64,000 nt of DNA from Bacteroidota bacterium (GTDB taxonomy: Bacteria > Bacteroidota > Bacteroidia > Cytophagales > Cyclobacteriaceae), in contig JAEYWY010000028.1 in the NCBI GenBank assembly GCA_023428695.1, positions 1 to 64,000 on the forward strand. Direction: 5' to 3'. Positions 42,752 to 52,543 of this stretch are shown one piece after another (positions within the stretch are counted from its first letter, which is position 1; the number at the start of each line of letters is the position of its first letter). A program made the position numbers and the translations under genes. The notes under the pieces are model-generated. The model was not told the origin of the DNA. It searched no databases and saw nothing but the letters and a program-made list of their open reading frames with translations.

Positions 42752-43297
42752 CTAACGGATTGGAACAACGAACCGGGTATCGCTCCATTCAAAAACGATG
42801 TCGATTCCGGTGTCAACTGCCGGAAGGGAAATCGTATACTGTTCAACGTGTGAACTGTTCTTTTCCACCGGAACGCGTGTTTGCAATACATCCAATTCAT
42901 GATCCGGCTCGAACGCGCCCCATTGTCCCAGTTCAGAGTTTAAGTAGATTTCAAATTCATCAGGTCCGGGTACGGCGTACATTCGGTATGATCCCGCTTT
43001 CACATTGCTTCCATTGAAGCTAACGTCACGGCTGAAGGTCACTTCGGTGGATTCGTTGGCGCCCAGTCGCCAGTATTTTCCATACGGCTGCAGTGCTTCC
43101 TGCTCTTCCGGACCAAAGATCAACCTGTTGCGCACTGACGGTCTGCTGTAGGTGATGCTGACTGTGAGATCGCCTGCCGTAGCTGCAACTTCTCCCGGAG
43201 GGCTCAGGCTTCTGTTCCTGTACATCAGGTACGCATACGCTACAACCAGCAAAATCACGATTGACGCGAGAATGATCCAGATCGTTTTCTTTTTCAT
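42752..43297 (-). CDS. Membrane-anchored DUF2911 protein
   Basis: 181 residues. A single N-terminal membrane helix (IWIILASIVILLVVAYAYL) is followed by a DUF2911 domain: DLTVSITYSRPSVRNRLIFG, YGKYWRLGANESTEVTFSRD, VKAGSYRMYAVPG and EIYLNSELGQWGAF. The family is widespread in Bacteroidota and has no known function; it resembles an envelope beta-sandwich. It may be anchored with the domain in the periplasm. Single gene. Confidence 0.87.
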   Translation of the reverse strand: MKKKTIWIILASIVILLVVAYAYLMYRNRSLSPPGEVAATAGDLTVSITYSRPSVRNRLIFGPEEQEALQPYGKYWRLGANESTEVTFSRDVSFNGSNVKAGSYRMYAVPGPDEFEIYLNSELGQWGAFEPDHELDVLQTRVPVEKNSSHVEQYTISLPAVDTGIDIVFEWSDTRFVVPIR

Positions 43298-43385
43298 AAT
43301 TATCTTTTGAGGTAATTTGCTCCGAAACTCCGGCCGTCAGTAGCCGTTAAAGATTTATCTTAACATAACACAAAACCCTTTTCTA

Positions 43386-43895
43386 ATGAAATTTTCCCGG
43401 ATTTTTCTTTTCGCTGCCATCATCGGCTGCGTTTCATGCCAGCAGGTTACTAACGAAACATCAGACACCATTGATTACGACAAGGAACGAGAAGCAATCC
43501 TCGCAGTGATTGACGGAGAATCAGCTGCTTTCTGGAATAAAGATTATGAGAAGTGGGCTTCGTATTGGGTGCATGAGCCATATATCCGTACAATGGGCTG
43601 GTGGAAAGATGGTGGTGTGACCGTTGTGCAGGGCTGGGATCAGCGCGCTGCGCGATCAAAAGATCACTTTGAGAGAAGTCCGGAAGCGAATCCTACGGCG
43701 ACACGCGTGCGCAGGGAAAACATGAACATGCGGATATATCGCGACGTGGCGTGGCTTACGTTTGACCAATACGGTGAAGATACCGGCGATAGCCTGATGG
43801 ATATGCCGGGCTTAAGTCGAGAGACGCGAATCATGGAAAAACGCGATGGCACCTGGAAGATTGCCTACGTAGGCTGGCTTCTGGAAGGTGAATAA
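43386..43895 (+). CDS. Lipoprotein with SnoaL/NTF2-like domain
   Basis: 169 residues. The N-terminus FSRIFLFAAIIGCVSCQQ is a lipoprotein signal; the modified Cys is probably residue 19. The rest is an NTF2/SnoaL-like alpha+beta cone (DYDKEREAILAVIDGESAAF, WNKDYEKWASYWVHEPYI, DVAWLTFDQYGED, KRDGTWKIAYVGWLLEG), as in DUF4440 proteins. The typical role is ligand binding or isomerisation of small hydrophobics; none can be assigned. It faces the DUF6265 gene tail to tail. Confidence 0.85.
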   Translation: MKFSRIFLFAAIIGCVSCQQVTNETSDTIDYDKEREAILAVIDGESAAFWNKDYEKWASYWVHEPYIRTMGWWKDGGVTVVQGWDQRAARSKDHFERSPEANPTATRVRRENMNMRIYRDVAWLTFDQYGEDTGDSLMDMPGLSRETRIMEKRDGTWKIAYVGWLLEGE

Positions 43896-43929
43896 ACGGT
43901 GTTGAAGTCGCGCACACTCCGGGAATGGA

Positions 43930-44382
43930 TCACTCCTTCGTGAAATCGAAATTCCGTTTCCGGAGTTTGCCATCTCTCCGTCCTTCGATACTTGCATACA
44001 TGCGATTGTCTATTCTCCTGTACGCGATTCGTTGGGGAAAATCATGCTCCGGGTTTTCGCAAATGAACTCTTCCCGACCTATGAATGTGACATGAAAGGA
44101 TACGGGGCGATTGTCGTTTTGGCCTTCCACCTTTGATATGTAATACCACTCCCCTTTCCGACGTTCGAGCCGAAGCGTTTCCTGCAGTGCAGACGTTCCA
44201 TCAGACCTGATGATTACACTTCGCCCGGTGAGCAAACTGTCTGATTCCGTGTTCCAGCTTTCAACCATTTTGCCATTCCGTGTTTCCAACGCCCAGGAGC
44301 CGGTCAACCATGAGAACTGATTTTCCTGAACACGCGCGTCAGGAAACAATGTGATTGCAATCAAACAGAAGATGTATTGCAT
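43930..44382 (-). CDS. Secreted DUF6265 family protein
   Basis: 150 residues with a signal peptide (YIFCLIAITLFPDARVQ). The body reads FSWLTGSWALETRNGKMVES, LRLERRKGEWYYISKVEGQ and FICENPEHDFPQRIAYRR, matching the DUF6265 beta-barrel, a lipocalin-like fold in which W-L-x-G-x-W is conserved. Function unknown. Convergent with the SnoaL-like lipoprotein gene. Confidence 0.85.
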   Translation of the reverse strand: MQYIFCLIAITLFPDARVQENQFSWLTGSWALETRNGKMVESWNTESDSLLTGRSVIIRSDGTSALQETLRLERRKGEWYYISKVEGQNDNRPVSFHVTFIGREEFICENPEHDFPQRIAYRRIDNRMYASIEGRRDGKLRKRNFDFTKE

Positions 44383-44482
44383 AGCGCTGATTTGACTTGT
44401 CTAATGTCACTTCCAAAAAAGCTGGCGCATTCTTACCCTTACAATGCCGCAACTGGCCACCTGCTCAACCGGATTAGCATAT

Positions 44483-44490
44483 TAACTTTG
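44483..44490 (+). promoter_or_regulatory. TAACTTTG -7 box of the DoxX-like gene
   Basis: TAACTTTG matches TAnnTTTG and is 22 bp before the start codon at 44513. The -33 position has CTG rather than TTG, so the match is partial. Confidence 0.42.
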
Positions 44491-44512
44491 TTACAAGATA
44501 ACGCTAATTGCT

Positions 44513-44905
44513 ATGAAAAAGACAAACATCATCTACTGGACTGTAACCGGACTATTCGGTGCATTCATGCTCTTCTCCGCAATACCTGACATCATTGTGG
44601 TACCGGAGGCTGTCGATATGGTAAGCAGCCAGTTGGGGTACCCGAAGTATATCATCCCCTTCCTTGGCGTGGCTAAAACACTGGGCGTGATTGCCATTCT
44701 GGTTCCCGGCTTTCCGCGAATCAAGGAGTGGGCTTATGCCGGACTGTTTTTCGATCTCATCGGCGCATCGTATTCCGCAATTGCCACATGGGGACCGAGA
44801 TTGGATATTGTCTTCATGCTACCGCCAATCGTTGCGCTCTTCCTCTCCTACGCGTACTATCATAAACGTCAGAAGAAGGAAGTTACGATTGCATCGGCAG
44901 TGTAA
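44513..44905 (+). CDS. DoxX-like membrane protein
   Basis: 130 residues with four membrane helices (YWTVTGLFGAFMLFSAI, IIPFLGVAKTLGVIAILVPG, WAYAGLFFDLIGASYSAIAT, IVFMLPPIVALFLSYAYY). The G-x-AK-x-LG and E-W-A-Y-AG motifs are typical of the DoxX family. Members are small inner-membrane proteins linked to redox stress, with no proven reaction here. It ends 1 bp before the stop of the convergent HelD-like gene. Confidence 0.87.
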   Translation: MKKTNIIYWTVTGLFGAFMLFSAIPDIIVVPEAVDMVSSQLGYPKYIIPFLGVAKTLGVIAILVPGFPRIKEWAYAGLFFDLIGASYSAIATWGPRLDIVFMLPPIVALFLSYAYYHKRQKKEVTIASAV

Positions 44906-44906
44906 A

Positions 44907-46958
44907 TCAAACAAACTCCGATTTCTCACGGGAAAACGTGAGCGTGAGTCGGTGCATCGCGCGGGTGCAGGCAATGTACAGCATACTCCGGTCCACTCCA
45001 GTATTGTAGTTCCCTCCGGAAACAAAAGGAATGACAACCTCATCGAATTCGAGCCCTTTGGAGAGATGCACTGTCGTGATTACGATGCCTTGCTTGTACA
45101 CTGTGCTTTCGGGTGTGAGTAGTTGAGCTCTGGTGGATTTCAATTCGGCGTGAACCACCTCGGCTTGTTCCTGCGTTTTGCAAATAATACCCATGGAATG
45201 GTATCCCGAATTCTGGAACGCCTCAACCAACTTACCGATTTCCGCGATCTCTTCAGCGTTCGATGCAAACCCGATTACATGTGGTTGTTCGCCGTGACGT
45301 TCCATCGGAATCACATTCGTATTGGGAATGATGCGGTGTGCAAATGCCGTGATCTCGAGCGTTGACCGATAACTCCTGAACAGTTTTATCACCTCGCCTT
45401 GTGGGAAAACCTGTTCAATGCCTTCGGCTGATGAAGCGCTGTACGGATTCACACGCTGACTTACGTCGCCGAGTATCGTCTTCCGGCACTTGAAGATTCG
45501 GGAAACCACTGCGTATTGAACCGGTGTATAGTCCTGCATTTCATCGATGAGCAGATGCTTTACGTGATCGTAGGGAGTAATGCCTTCGAGGCGGATCTTG
45601 CAATAGATCAAAGGAAACACGTCACTGTATTCAAGGCGTTCGCCGCGCATCATGCGAAACATCTCAGGCCTTCCCATCCACTTGTAAAAATCCTTGTACG
45701 CATCGAACGGATTGTCGAAACGAAACATTCTCGGTATTGCCTGCCATACACGGGCTTTTTCTCCGCCACTGAGTTTCCTTTTTACCTGTTGGCGGATGTA
45801 TTGAAGCACGTCTTTCACGACTTCAGGAACTCTTTTCAGAATCGGGAGCCGGTGGTAGGCACGGAAACGCTCTTCGATAAACGGATGCGGCACGACCATT
45901 CTCGCGACACGGATTTCTTCAAAGTTGAAGTAGTTATTTTCGATATGGATGAAGTACTGATTCAACTTGCTAAGAAACTCAAACGTCGATTTGAATCGAA
46001 TACGTTCGACAAAAGCCTGGTCATGTTCGTCGAGCAATACCGATACCTGCTCAAAAAATGTCTGAAAACGATACCTGTGCTCCAGGAGGTCTGACGCGAG
46101 TTCATCCATACCCGTCTCGGGTATTTGTTCCTCGCCCAGTTCGGGAAGAACGTTTGAGATGTAGTCAGCAAAAACTTTGTTCGGAGATATAATCAGAATA
46201 TCGCGCGACTTGATTTCATCCCTGAAGCGATACAGCAGGAATGCGATGCGGTGCAGTGCAATTGACGTTTTCCCGGAACCGGCAACACCCTGGATGATCA
46301 TGACACTCGCGCTTTCGTTCCGGATAACGGCATTTTGATCCCGCTGAATAGTCGCGACGATGGTTTTCATCTTATCATCTGCGGACTTGCTCAACTCTTT
46401 TTGCAGAACTTCGTCGTGAATGTTGATGTCGTTTTCAATCATAAACTCCATCTGGCCATCACGGATGCGGTACTGCCGTTTCAGTGTGATCTCGCCGTTT
46501 ACTTTTCCTGCGGGAGTGTTATACCAGGCCTCACCGCGTTCGAAGTCGTAAAACATCGATGAAACGGGTGCACGCCAATCGTAAACGATGTTCTCCTTCG
46601 CCGCATCATCCGTAAAGGTGTGGATGCCGATGTACATCGGATTCGGTGCTGCCTGCCCTTCGCCGGTGAAATCGATTCTTCCAAAATACGGTGACTGAAT
46701 CAATTTCAGCAGTCGGCGGCGTCGATCGACGGTTGATTCGCCGGTGAATGCCATTCGGTTGATGGATTGTTCAGCGGCGACGAGATCTGCTTCGTCAAGG
46801 CCGGACTGATGTTGATGCAAATACTCCTTGTTTTGACGGAGTTCTTCCGATTGCTGACGCACGGACGACTCGGCGCGGTTCAGCGCCAGATTCAGTTTTT
46901 CTTTTACAACTTCGAGGTACTCGCGTTCGTCGCGTTCAGTGGGATTAAAGACAGTCAA
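44907..46958 (-). CDS. helD: HelD-like superfamily 1 helicase (RNA polymerase recycling type)
   Basis: About 683 residues from TTG 46958; an earlier TTG at 47048 would add 30 unconvincing residues and overlap the upstream gene. The N-terminal ~60 residues form a coiled coil (KEKLNLALNRAESSVRQQSE), as in the HelD arm that enters the RNA polymerase secondary channel. Walker A is QGVAGSGKTSIALHRIAFLL; motif II is LLIDEMQDYTPVQYAVV; motifs IV-VI are LFRSYRST, GIVITTVHLSKGLEFDEVVI and YIACTRAMHRLTL. All UvrD/Rep ATPase motifs are intact. In Bacillus HelD uses ATP to free stalled polymerase; that role here is by similarity. Confidence 0.82.
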   Translation of the reverse strand: MTVFNPTERDEREYLEVVKEKLNLALNRAESSVRQQSEELRQNKEYLHQHQSGLDEADLVAAEQSINRMAFTGESTVDRRRRLLKLIQSPYFGRIDFTGEGQAAPNPMYIGIHTFTDDAAKENIVYDWRAPVSSMFYDFERGEAWYNTPAGKVNGEITLKRQYRIRDGQMEFMIENDINIHDEVLQKELSKSADDKMKTIVATIQRDQNAVIRNESASVMIIQGVAGSGKTSIALHRIAFLLYRFRDEIKSRDILIISPNKVFADYISNVLPELGEEQIPETGMDELASDLLEHRYRFQTFFEQVSVLLDEHDQAFVERIRFKSTFEFLSKLNQYFIHIENNYFNFEEIRVARMVVPHPFIEERFRAYHRLPILKRVPEVVKDVLQYIRQQVKRKLSGGEKARVWQAIPRMFRFDNPFDAYKDFYKWMGRPEMFRMMRGERLEYSDVFPLIYCKIRLEGITPYDHVKHLLIDEMQDYTPVQYAVVSRIFKCRKTILGDVSQRVNPYSASSAEGIEQVFPQGEVIKLFRSYRSTLEITAFAHRIIPNTNVIPMERHGEQPHVIGFASNAEEIAEIGKLVEAFQNSGYHSMGIICKTQEQAEVVHAELKSTRAQLLTPESTVYKQGIVITTVHLSKGLEFDEVVIPFVSGGNYNTGVDRSMLYIACTRAMHRLTLTFSREKSEFV

Positions 46959-47035
46959 ATTGTTGGGTTTATGTTTTGCAAAGTTTGGGCCGCGAAAATA
47001 ATAAACCAGACCCCCCTTACGCAAGTCGACACAAA

Positions 47036-48295
47036 TCAAAAACTGCAACGCAGGATTACGATCGGTCGCAACTGGGATGCAGTCTTCACCTTTCCATTCT
47101 CATATCCGTTCCACTGGCTGGTTGCCACGTAGTAAAAGGTGTTTCCGTCAAACGTGCCTATAGTCGGTTCGCCGAACGCCGGGTGATTGTTGTCGACAAC
47201 CGTATAGCGATCAAAAGCATTTTTGCTTTCATTGAGCCAATGCCTCACAACACGGTGAGGATACACGCCATTCTGTATCGTGATGATAGAATTTCTATAA
47301 AAATAAATTCCGTCGGCACCCTTTAATGAAATTGCGTATGCTGCTTTTACCGGTGTCAGGTGCCGCGTGCGCATGTCAAGCACATAAATGCCTTTGATAT
47401 AATCGGAGACGTATAGTTCTTGGAAATCGCCTGAGAACGTCATTCCCTGCAGGTTCCAGAATTCAGGCGACGTAAAAAAAGGAACAAGCACACCCTTTTC
47501 GCGGTCGATTGTATAGATAATATTGTTCTTCGAATCAGAGACAAATGGATTTCCATTTCCGTCAAGGATTACGTCACCAAAGACGTGGCCGGTGAGTGTG
47601 TCCGAGGGACTGTACGAGGCCAGGAGTTTGCCGTTCTTGAGACTGAATTGATAAAGCGCTGAAGTTGCCGTTGAGTCGTAATTCTGCATTTCTTTCATCG
47701 GTGAAGCGCATGCCCACAGGAGGCGACGCCGCGTATCGATCTTGAGACCAAACACCGATGTTATTCCATGTTCTTCGGCTTTGATGAAATCACTTACCTT
47801 GCCATCGCGCGTGATACGGATTATTTTCCTTTTATGAATACTGCCTCCGTATAGCACCTTTTCCCTGGGATCATAGGCGACTGATTCAAGATGCAATTGG
47901 CGATCATCGATTACGAATGCTGTATCTGAAGTAATGACCGGCGTTTCAAGCGTTGCTTTTTCCTTTTCAAGGTTCTCGAATTCAGGATGTTTCCATATGT
48001 TAAACAGATCAGCTTCCGACAGATTGAAATCACTCCGGATATTAATCGCCTTTCGGAGAAGGGCTATCGCCGAATCTGGTCGGTTGTTAAGTGCAGCGGC
48101 CTTGCCTGCGTGCCAGATTATGATTGGATGTTGGGGAAACATTTTCAATGCCGTCGAGATCATCGAATCGTAACGAACGAAATCACGTTTTTTCAGTGCT
48201 TCCGTCGCCTCCGTAAAATAGAATTGAACGTTTTGGGAAGCGCCCGTCGAAAGGAACGAAAAGACAACGAGGGTCGCTGCGAGCAATCGGAACAT
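47036..48295 (-). CDS. Exported TPR plus SMP-30-like beta-propeller protein
   Basis: 419 residues. A signal peptide (FRLLAATLVVFSFLSTGASQ) leads into two or three TPR-like helices (about residues 25-95; SMISTALKMFPQHPIIIWHA). From about 130 an SMP-30/NHL-type propeller follows (LESVAYDPREKVLYGG, GHVFGDVILDGNGNPFVSD, LYVSDYIKGIYVLDM). Possible lactonase or binding protein. Likely co-transcribed with the HelD-like gene downstream (77 bp). Confidence 0.8.
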   Translation of the reverse strand: MFRLLAATLVVFSFLSTGASQNVQFYFTEATEALKKRDFVRYDSMISTALKMFPQHPIIIWHAGKAAALNNRPDSAIALLRKAINIRSDFNLSEADLFNIWKHPEFENLEKEKATLETPVITSDTAFVIDDRQLHLESVAYDPREKVLYGGSIHKRKIIRITRDGKVSDFIKAEEHGITSVFGLKIDTRRRLLWACASPMKEMQNYDSTATSALYQFSLKNGKLLASYSPSDTLTGHVFGDVILDGNGNPFVSDSKNNIIYTIDREKGVLVPFFTSPEFWNLQGMTFSGDFQELYVSDYIKGIYVLDMRTRHLTPVKAAYAISLKGADGIYFYRNSIITIQNGVYPHRVVRHWLNESKNAFDRYTVVDNNHPAFGEPTIGTFDGNTFYYVATSQWNGYENGKVKTASQLRPIVILRCSF

Positions 48296-48456
48296 AAGTT
48301 TAACTATCAGTCAGGTACGAATATACGGACTTGTTTCTTCTTTGGTGGAGTCTGGCTTTGTGGTTTCGCGCGAAATCATGTGGCTCGAAATAATTAGATC
48401 GATGATATGCACATTTAACCCTCAATGCCGATATTACCTGTGAATTCAAAAAGACC

Positions 48457-50076
48457 ATGGCAAAAGCTTCTCTTCCCAGGGTAGCGTACTTCTGTATGGA
48501 GTATGCACTCCAAAGTGATTTCAAAATGTATGCAGGCGGACTCGGTATCCTCGCCGGTGACTATCTGAAAGGTGCCCGCGATTACAAGTACCCGATGGTA
48601 GGTATCGGCCTCAAGTGGAAGCAAGGTTATACCGACCAGAAAATCTCACAACAGGGAAAACCGGTGGACACCTATCCGATCTACGAGTACCCGTTCCTGA
48701 AAGATACCGGCGTTACAGTGACAGTAACTATTCGAAAGCGAAACGTCAAGTGCAAAGTGTGGCTGTGTGAAAAGTTCCGGAATGCGCCACTCTACCTGCT
48801 TGATACAGATGTTCCTGGTAACGAAGACAGCTGGATCACCGGTCAGCTTTATGGCTGGTTTGGAGAAGAACGCATTGCACAGGAAATGGTGTTGGGAATC
48901 GGTGGTGTGAAAGCGCTTCGTGCGCTTAAGATTCCCGTTGATGTATATCACTTCAACGAAGGTCATGCCCTTTTCGCAGGATTCGAACTTGTGCGCGAAA
49001 AAGTCGCTGCCGGAAAATCGATTGACCGCGCGCTGGATGAATCACGTAAGCAAATCGTATTCACAACGCACACTCCGGTCGTTCAGGGTAACGAGTCGCA
49101 TTACATCGACAGACTGATTTATATGGGCGCTGACAACGGTGTGTTTACGCGCCAGGATCTCAAAAGACTTGGGGGCTCACCCTTCAACATGACGGTAGGT
49201 GCGCTACGTTTATCGCGAAAAGCAAACGCCGTTGCGCAGCTTCATGCGGTGACGGCAAATAAAATGTGGGAAGGCGTAAAGGACCGCGCGGAAATTGTGG
49301 GCATCACAAACGCGATTCACCTGCCAACATGGGTGGATAACCGGATCGTCAGGGCTGCTAAAGAGCCGACTCAGGAAATCTGGCGGGTACATCAGGAAAA
49401 CAAGAAGAAGCTGCTGCGTTTCATCTATGAAAGGACCGGTGTCCGCCTTCGTCAGGATAGCCTGCTTATTGGATTTTCACGACGTGCGGTGCCTTACAAG
49501 CGCAGCGATTTCATTTTTAGTGATCGCTCGAAAGTTGACCGCCTGTTCAAGAGCGGAAAACTTCAGATCGTCTTTTCCGGGAAGGCGCATCCGCTCGACG
49601 ACGGTGGTAAGCGCATCGTGGAAAACATAGTTGCGCTGACTCGCAAGTACCCGAACTCCGTCGTCTTCCTCGAGAACTACGACATGACTATTGGTTCAAT
49701 GCTTGTTCGTGGTGCCGATGTGTGGCTTAACAACCCGCGCCGGCCCCAGGAAGCCAGTGGAACCTCGGGTATGAAGGCCGCGATGAATGGTGTACTCAAC
49801 CTCAGCATCCTTGATGGATGGTGGCCGGAAGCATGCCATCATGGAGTTAACGGATGGCAAATCGGTGACGGCTACGAAAACAGAAACGAGAAGAAGCTCG
49901 ACGCTCACGATCAGAAGTCAATGTACAAGGTTCTGCTCGGCGAAGTGCTTCCAACCTACTACGACGATCGCAAGAAGTGGATTGACATGATGAAAGAAAG
50001 CGTCCTCAGTACGCACAAGCAATTCGGTGTAAAACGAATGCTTGCCGAGTATTACGGGCAACTCTACACCATCTGA
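48457..50076 (+). CDS. glgP: Short-form alpha-glucan phosphorylase (GT35)
   Basis: 539 residues, the short phosphorylase type lacking the ~250-residue N-terminal extension of classic glycogen phosphorylase. Seen are VAYFCMEYALQSDFKMYAGG, VYHFNEGHALFAGFE, VFTTHTPVVQGNESHY, and the PLP-lysine region EASGTSGMKAAMNGVLNLS (Lys about residue 434) followed by ILDGWW. It should release glucose-1-phosphate from alpha-1,4-glucans in the cytosol, using phosphate and PLP. No other glycogen gene is nearby. The next gene (permease) is convergent. Confidence 0.93.
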   Translation: MAKASLPRVAYFCMEYALQSDFKMYAGGLGILAGDYLKGARDYKYPMVGIGLKWKQGYTDQKISQQGKPVDTYPIYEYPFLKDTGVTVTVTIRKRNVKCKVWLCEKFRNAPLYLLDTDVPGNEDSWITGQLYGWFGEERIAQEMVLGIGGVKALRALKIPVDVYHFNEGHALFAGFELVREKVAAGKSIDRALDESRKQIVFTTHTPVVQGNESHYIDRLIYMGADNGVFTRQDLKRLGGSPFNMTVGALRLSRKANAVAQLHAVTANKMWEGVKDRAEIVGITNAIHLPTWVDNRIVRAAKEPTQEIWRVHQENKKKLLRFIYERTGVRLRQDSLLIGFSRRAVPYKRSDFIFSDRSKVDRLFKSGKLQIVFSGKAHPLDDGGKRIVENIVALTRKYPNSVVFLENYDMTIGSMLVRGADVWLNNPRRPQEASGTSGMKAAMNGVLNLSILDGWWPEACHHGVNGWQIGDGYENRNEKKLDAHDQKSMYKVLLGEVLPTYYDDRKKWIDMMKESVLSTHKQFGVKRMLAEYYGQLYTI

Positions 50077-50088
50077 GAACGCTTTATA

Positions 50089-52491
50089 CTATTCCTGTCT
50101 GAGGCTGTTTACCGGGTTTGCGCTCGCGGCGCGCAATGTGTGTATCATTACGGTTAACAATGCGATGAGCAAAACCACGACGGTTGGGATGGCAAACAAC
50201 CACCAGCTGAGATTGATGCGGTAGGCAAAATCAGTAAGCCACAAATCCATCAGCCACCATGCCAGTGGAATGGATCCGACGATTGCGATTGACACAAGTA
50301 CAAAGTAATCGCGACTCATAAGTGCAACGATGCGCGGAACGGAAGCACCGAGTACTTTCCGCACGCCGATTTCTTTTGTGCGTTGCGCCGCGGTGAGCGC
50401 GGAGAGTCCGAACAGTCCCAGACAGGCGATGAAAATGGCCAACGCTGAAAATATTCCGAATACTCTGCCGAATTGTTGATCTGCCTTGTATTGTTTGTTG
50501 TAATGATCGTCAAGGAAGAAGTGAATAAACGGATTGCCGGCGAAAACCGACTTCCATTGTTCTTCAAAACTTGCCAGTGATGTCCTTACGTTCGCGGTGT
50601 TGAAGCGAATTGAATAGTAGCCGCCCGGGGAAGGGTCGTACCTGAAAAGCAGGGGATCAAATTTCTTTTTCAGCGATTCCTGATGGAAATTTTTCAGTAC
50701 ACCCACGATACGGAACGTGTCCCCCCAGAAAAGTACCTGATCGCCGATTGCCTGCTCTGCGTCATCAAATCCCATAAGCTCCAGTGCGGATTCATTGAGC
50801 ATCAGTGATTCGCGTTCGTTCGGAATCTCATCCGAAAAACCACGCCCCGCGACAACTTGAAGCCCATAAAGCGGGATAAAGTCTCCGTTCATCATGATGA
50901 CCCTGTATTGATTTTGCTCCTCTTCCGTTTGTGAGAGCCGGCGTATACCACCTGCGTTCCACTGAGGTTGTGATCCCGGAATGGAAGTTGACGCGCTGAC
51001 GGAAACCACTTCAGGGAATTGCAGCAAACGTTGTTTGAACACCTGGAACTTGCTTTGATAGGTTGAGTCGACAACGTTCGGAGAATTGAGCACAAGGGTT
51101 TGCTCGATATCGATGCCGAGTTTTTGGTCGCGCATGTAAGTCAATTGCCTGTAAACGGTAAACGTTCCGGCAAGTAAGGTGATCGATGCAACAAATTGCA
51201 TGATGACCATACCTTTGCGAAATACGATCCCCTGGTTCGTATTCTTGAATCGGCCTTTGAGAACTTCAACGGGTTTGTAGGATGACAACACGAATGCGGG
51301 ATACAAACCTGAGAGCAACGCTCCAACAACGATAGCGCCAGTGCTCCAAAGCCAGAAACCCGGCTCGCGGAAAAGCAAGTAGTCAAGTTGACGACCCGTC
51401 AGGTCGCCAAACCACGGTGTTAGCACCACCACCAGGACAAATGCCACGACAGCCGCTGCCACATTCAGAAGGACGGATTCAAAAATGAATTGCCTGACAA
51501 GCTGGGAGCGATCACTACCCATTACTTTGCGAACACCAACTTCACGCGCGCGTTCTATTGATTTCGCAGTCGCGAGATTGACGTAATTGATCCAGGCGAT
51601 GACAAGGATCAGGATTGCAACAACAGATAGAAAGTATACCGACTGGCGATTCCCGTTTTCCTTAAACTCGCCCATGAAGTCCGAATCAAGATGAATATCG
51701 GTGATGGGTTGAAAATTGAATATCATGCCCGCGTTAAAACGCTTCATCAGTTCGCCATTGATTCTTTCGGTGAGCTCCGGGAGTTTACTCTTCATTACCC
51801 CGAGGTCCGCGTTTTCGTGAAGTTCAACGTAAGTCATAAACCCGTCCCAGTTCCACGAGGTGATTTCATCATTCCATAGTTTCTTCAGGCTTTCAAATGA
51901 CATGAGGGCGTCGATCTGCATGTGCGTGTTCACAGGCAGATCGGCGAACACTCCTGTGATTTCGTAGTCAGTCCTTCCGTTTTGTTTGATGACCTTCCCT
52001 ACCGGATTGGTATCGCCGAAGTATTTGCGTGCGAACGATTGAGACACCACCATCTTGAAGGGCTCCTTCAAGACAAGCGAGTCAACCCCATCGATAAGGT
52101 TTACCGAAAACATTTCGAAGAAGTCTTCTGAGGCGTACCAGGTGCCCTCCTCCTTGAAGTAGGAATCGCCTACTGCATACACTCCATCGCCGCCATGAAG
52201 TCGGACATATCGTTTGACTTCAGGCAGGTTGGCTTTAAAGTCAGGTCCGATTCCGGCAGCACCGGCCGCCCAACGCGTTGAAATAGTGCCTTTATCATAA
52301 CGATCGAGCTGTACGCGATAAATGCGGCCTTTATTGCTGTGGAAATTATCGTAGCTGATTTCATGCAGCACAAATTGCATGATCAGCATACATGCCACCA
52401 TACCAATTACAAGTCCCGAAAAATTAATGGCAGAGAAGACCCGGTTCCGTGAAATGTTCCGGATGATGGAGGTTAGATAATTTCTGATCAT
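50089..52491 (-). CDS. MacB/FtsX-type ABC transporter permease (orphan)
   Basis: 800 residues with two FtsX-like halves. The first helix is in INFSGLVIGMVACMLIMQFV; the coupling segments are ATAKSIERAREVGVRKVMGS and AAQRTKEIGVRKVLGASV. Helices cluster at about 280-400 and 660-780, with periplasmic domains between. The C-terminal tail AASANPVNSLRQE matches the other permeases in this window. No ATPase partner adjacent. It is the third full-length copy; it lies 52 bp downstream of the PhyH gene and may share a transcript. Confidence 0.9.
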   Translation of the reverse strand: MIRNYLTSIIRNISRNRVFSAINFSGLVIGMVACMLIMQFVLHEISYDNFHSNKGRIYRVQLDRYDKGTISTRWAAGAAGIGPDFKANLPEVKRYVRLHGGDGVYAVGDSYFKEEGTWYASEDFFEMFSVNLIDGVDSLVLKEPFKMVVSQSFARKYFGDTNPVGKVIKQNGRTDYEITGVFADLPVNTHMQIDALMSFESLKKLWNDEITSWNWDGFMTYVELHENADLGVMKSKLPELTERINGELMKRFNAGMIFNFQPITDIHLDSDFMGEFKENGNRQSVYFLSVVAILILVIAWINYVNLATAKSIERAREVGVRKVMGSDRSQLVRQFIFESVLLNVAAAVVAFVLVVVLTPWFGDLTGRQLDYLLFREPGFWLWSTGAIVVGALLSGLYPAFVLSSYKPVEVLKGRFKNTNQGIVFRKGMVIMQFVASITLLAGTFTVYRQLTYMRDQKLGIDIEQTLVLNSPNVVDSTYQSKFQVFKQRLLQFPEVVSVSASTSIPGSQPQWNAGGIRRLSQTEEEQNQYRVIMMNGDFIPLYGLQVVAGRGFSDEIPNERESLMLNESALELMGFDDAEQAIGDQVLFWGDTFRIVGVLKNFHQESLKKKFDPLLFRYDPSPGGYYSIRFNTANVRTSLASFEEQWKSVFAGNPFIHFFLDDHYNKQYKADQQFGRVFGIFSALAIFIACLGLFGLSALTAAQRTKEIGVRKVLGASVPRIVALMSRDYFVLVSIAIVGSIPLAWWLMDLWLTDFAYRINLSWWLFAIPTVVVLLIALLTVMIHTLRAASANPVNSLRQE

Positions 52492-52543
52492 AAACGCGCA
52501 GTTTCTTCAAAGACTGCTCTTTCCTGAAACGGTTACGCAGCTG

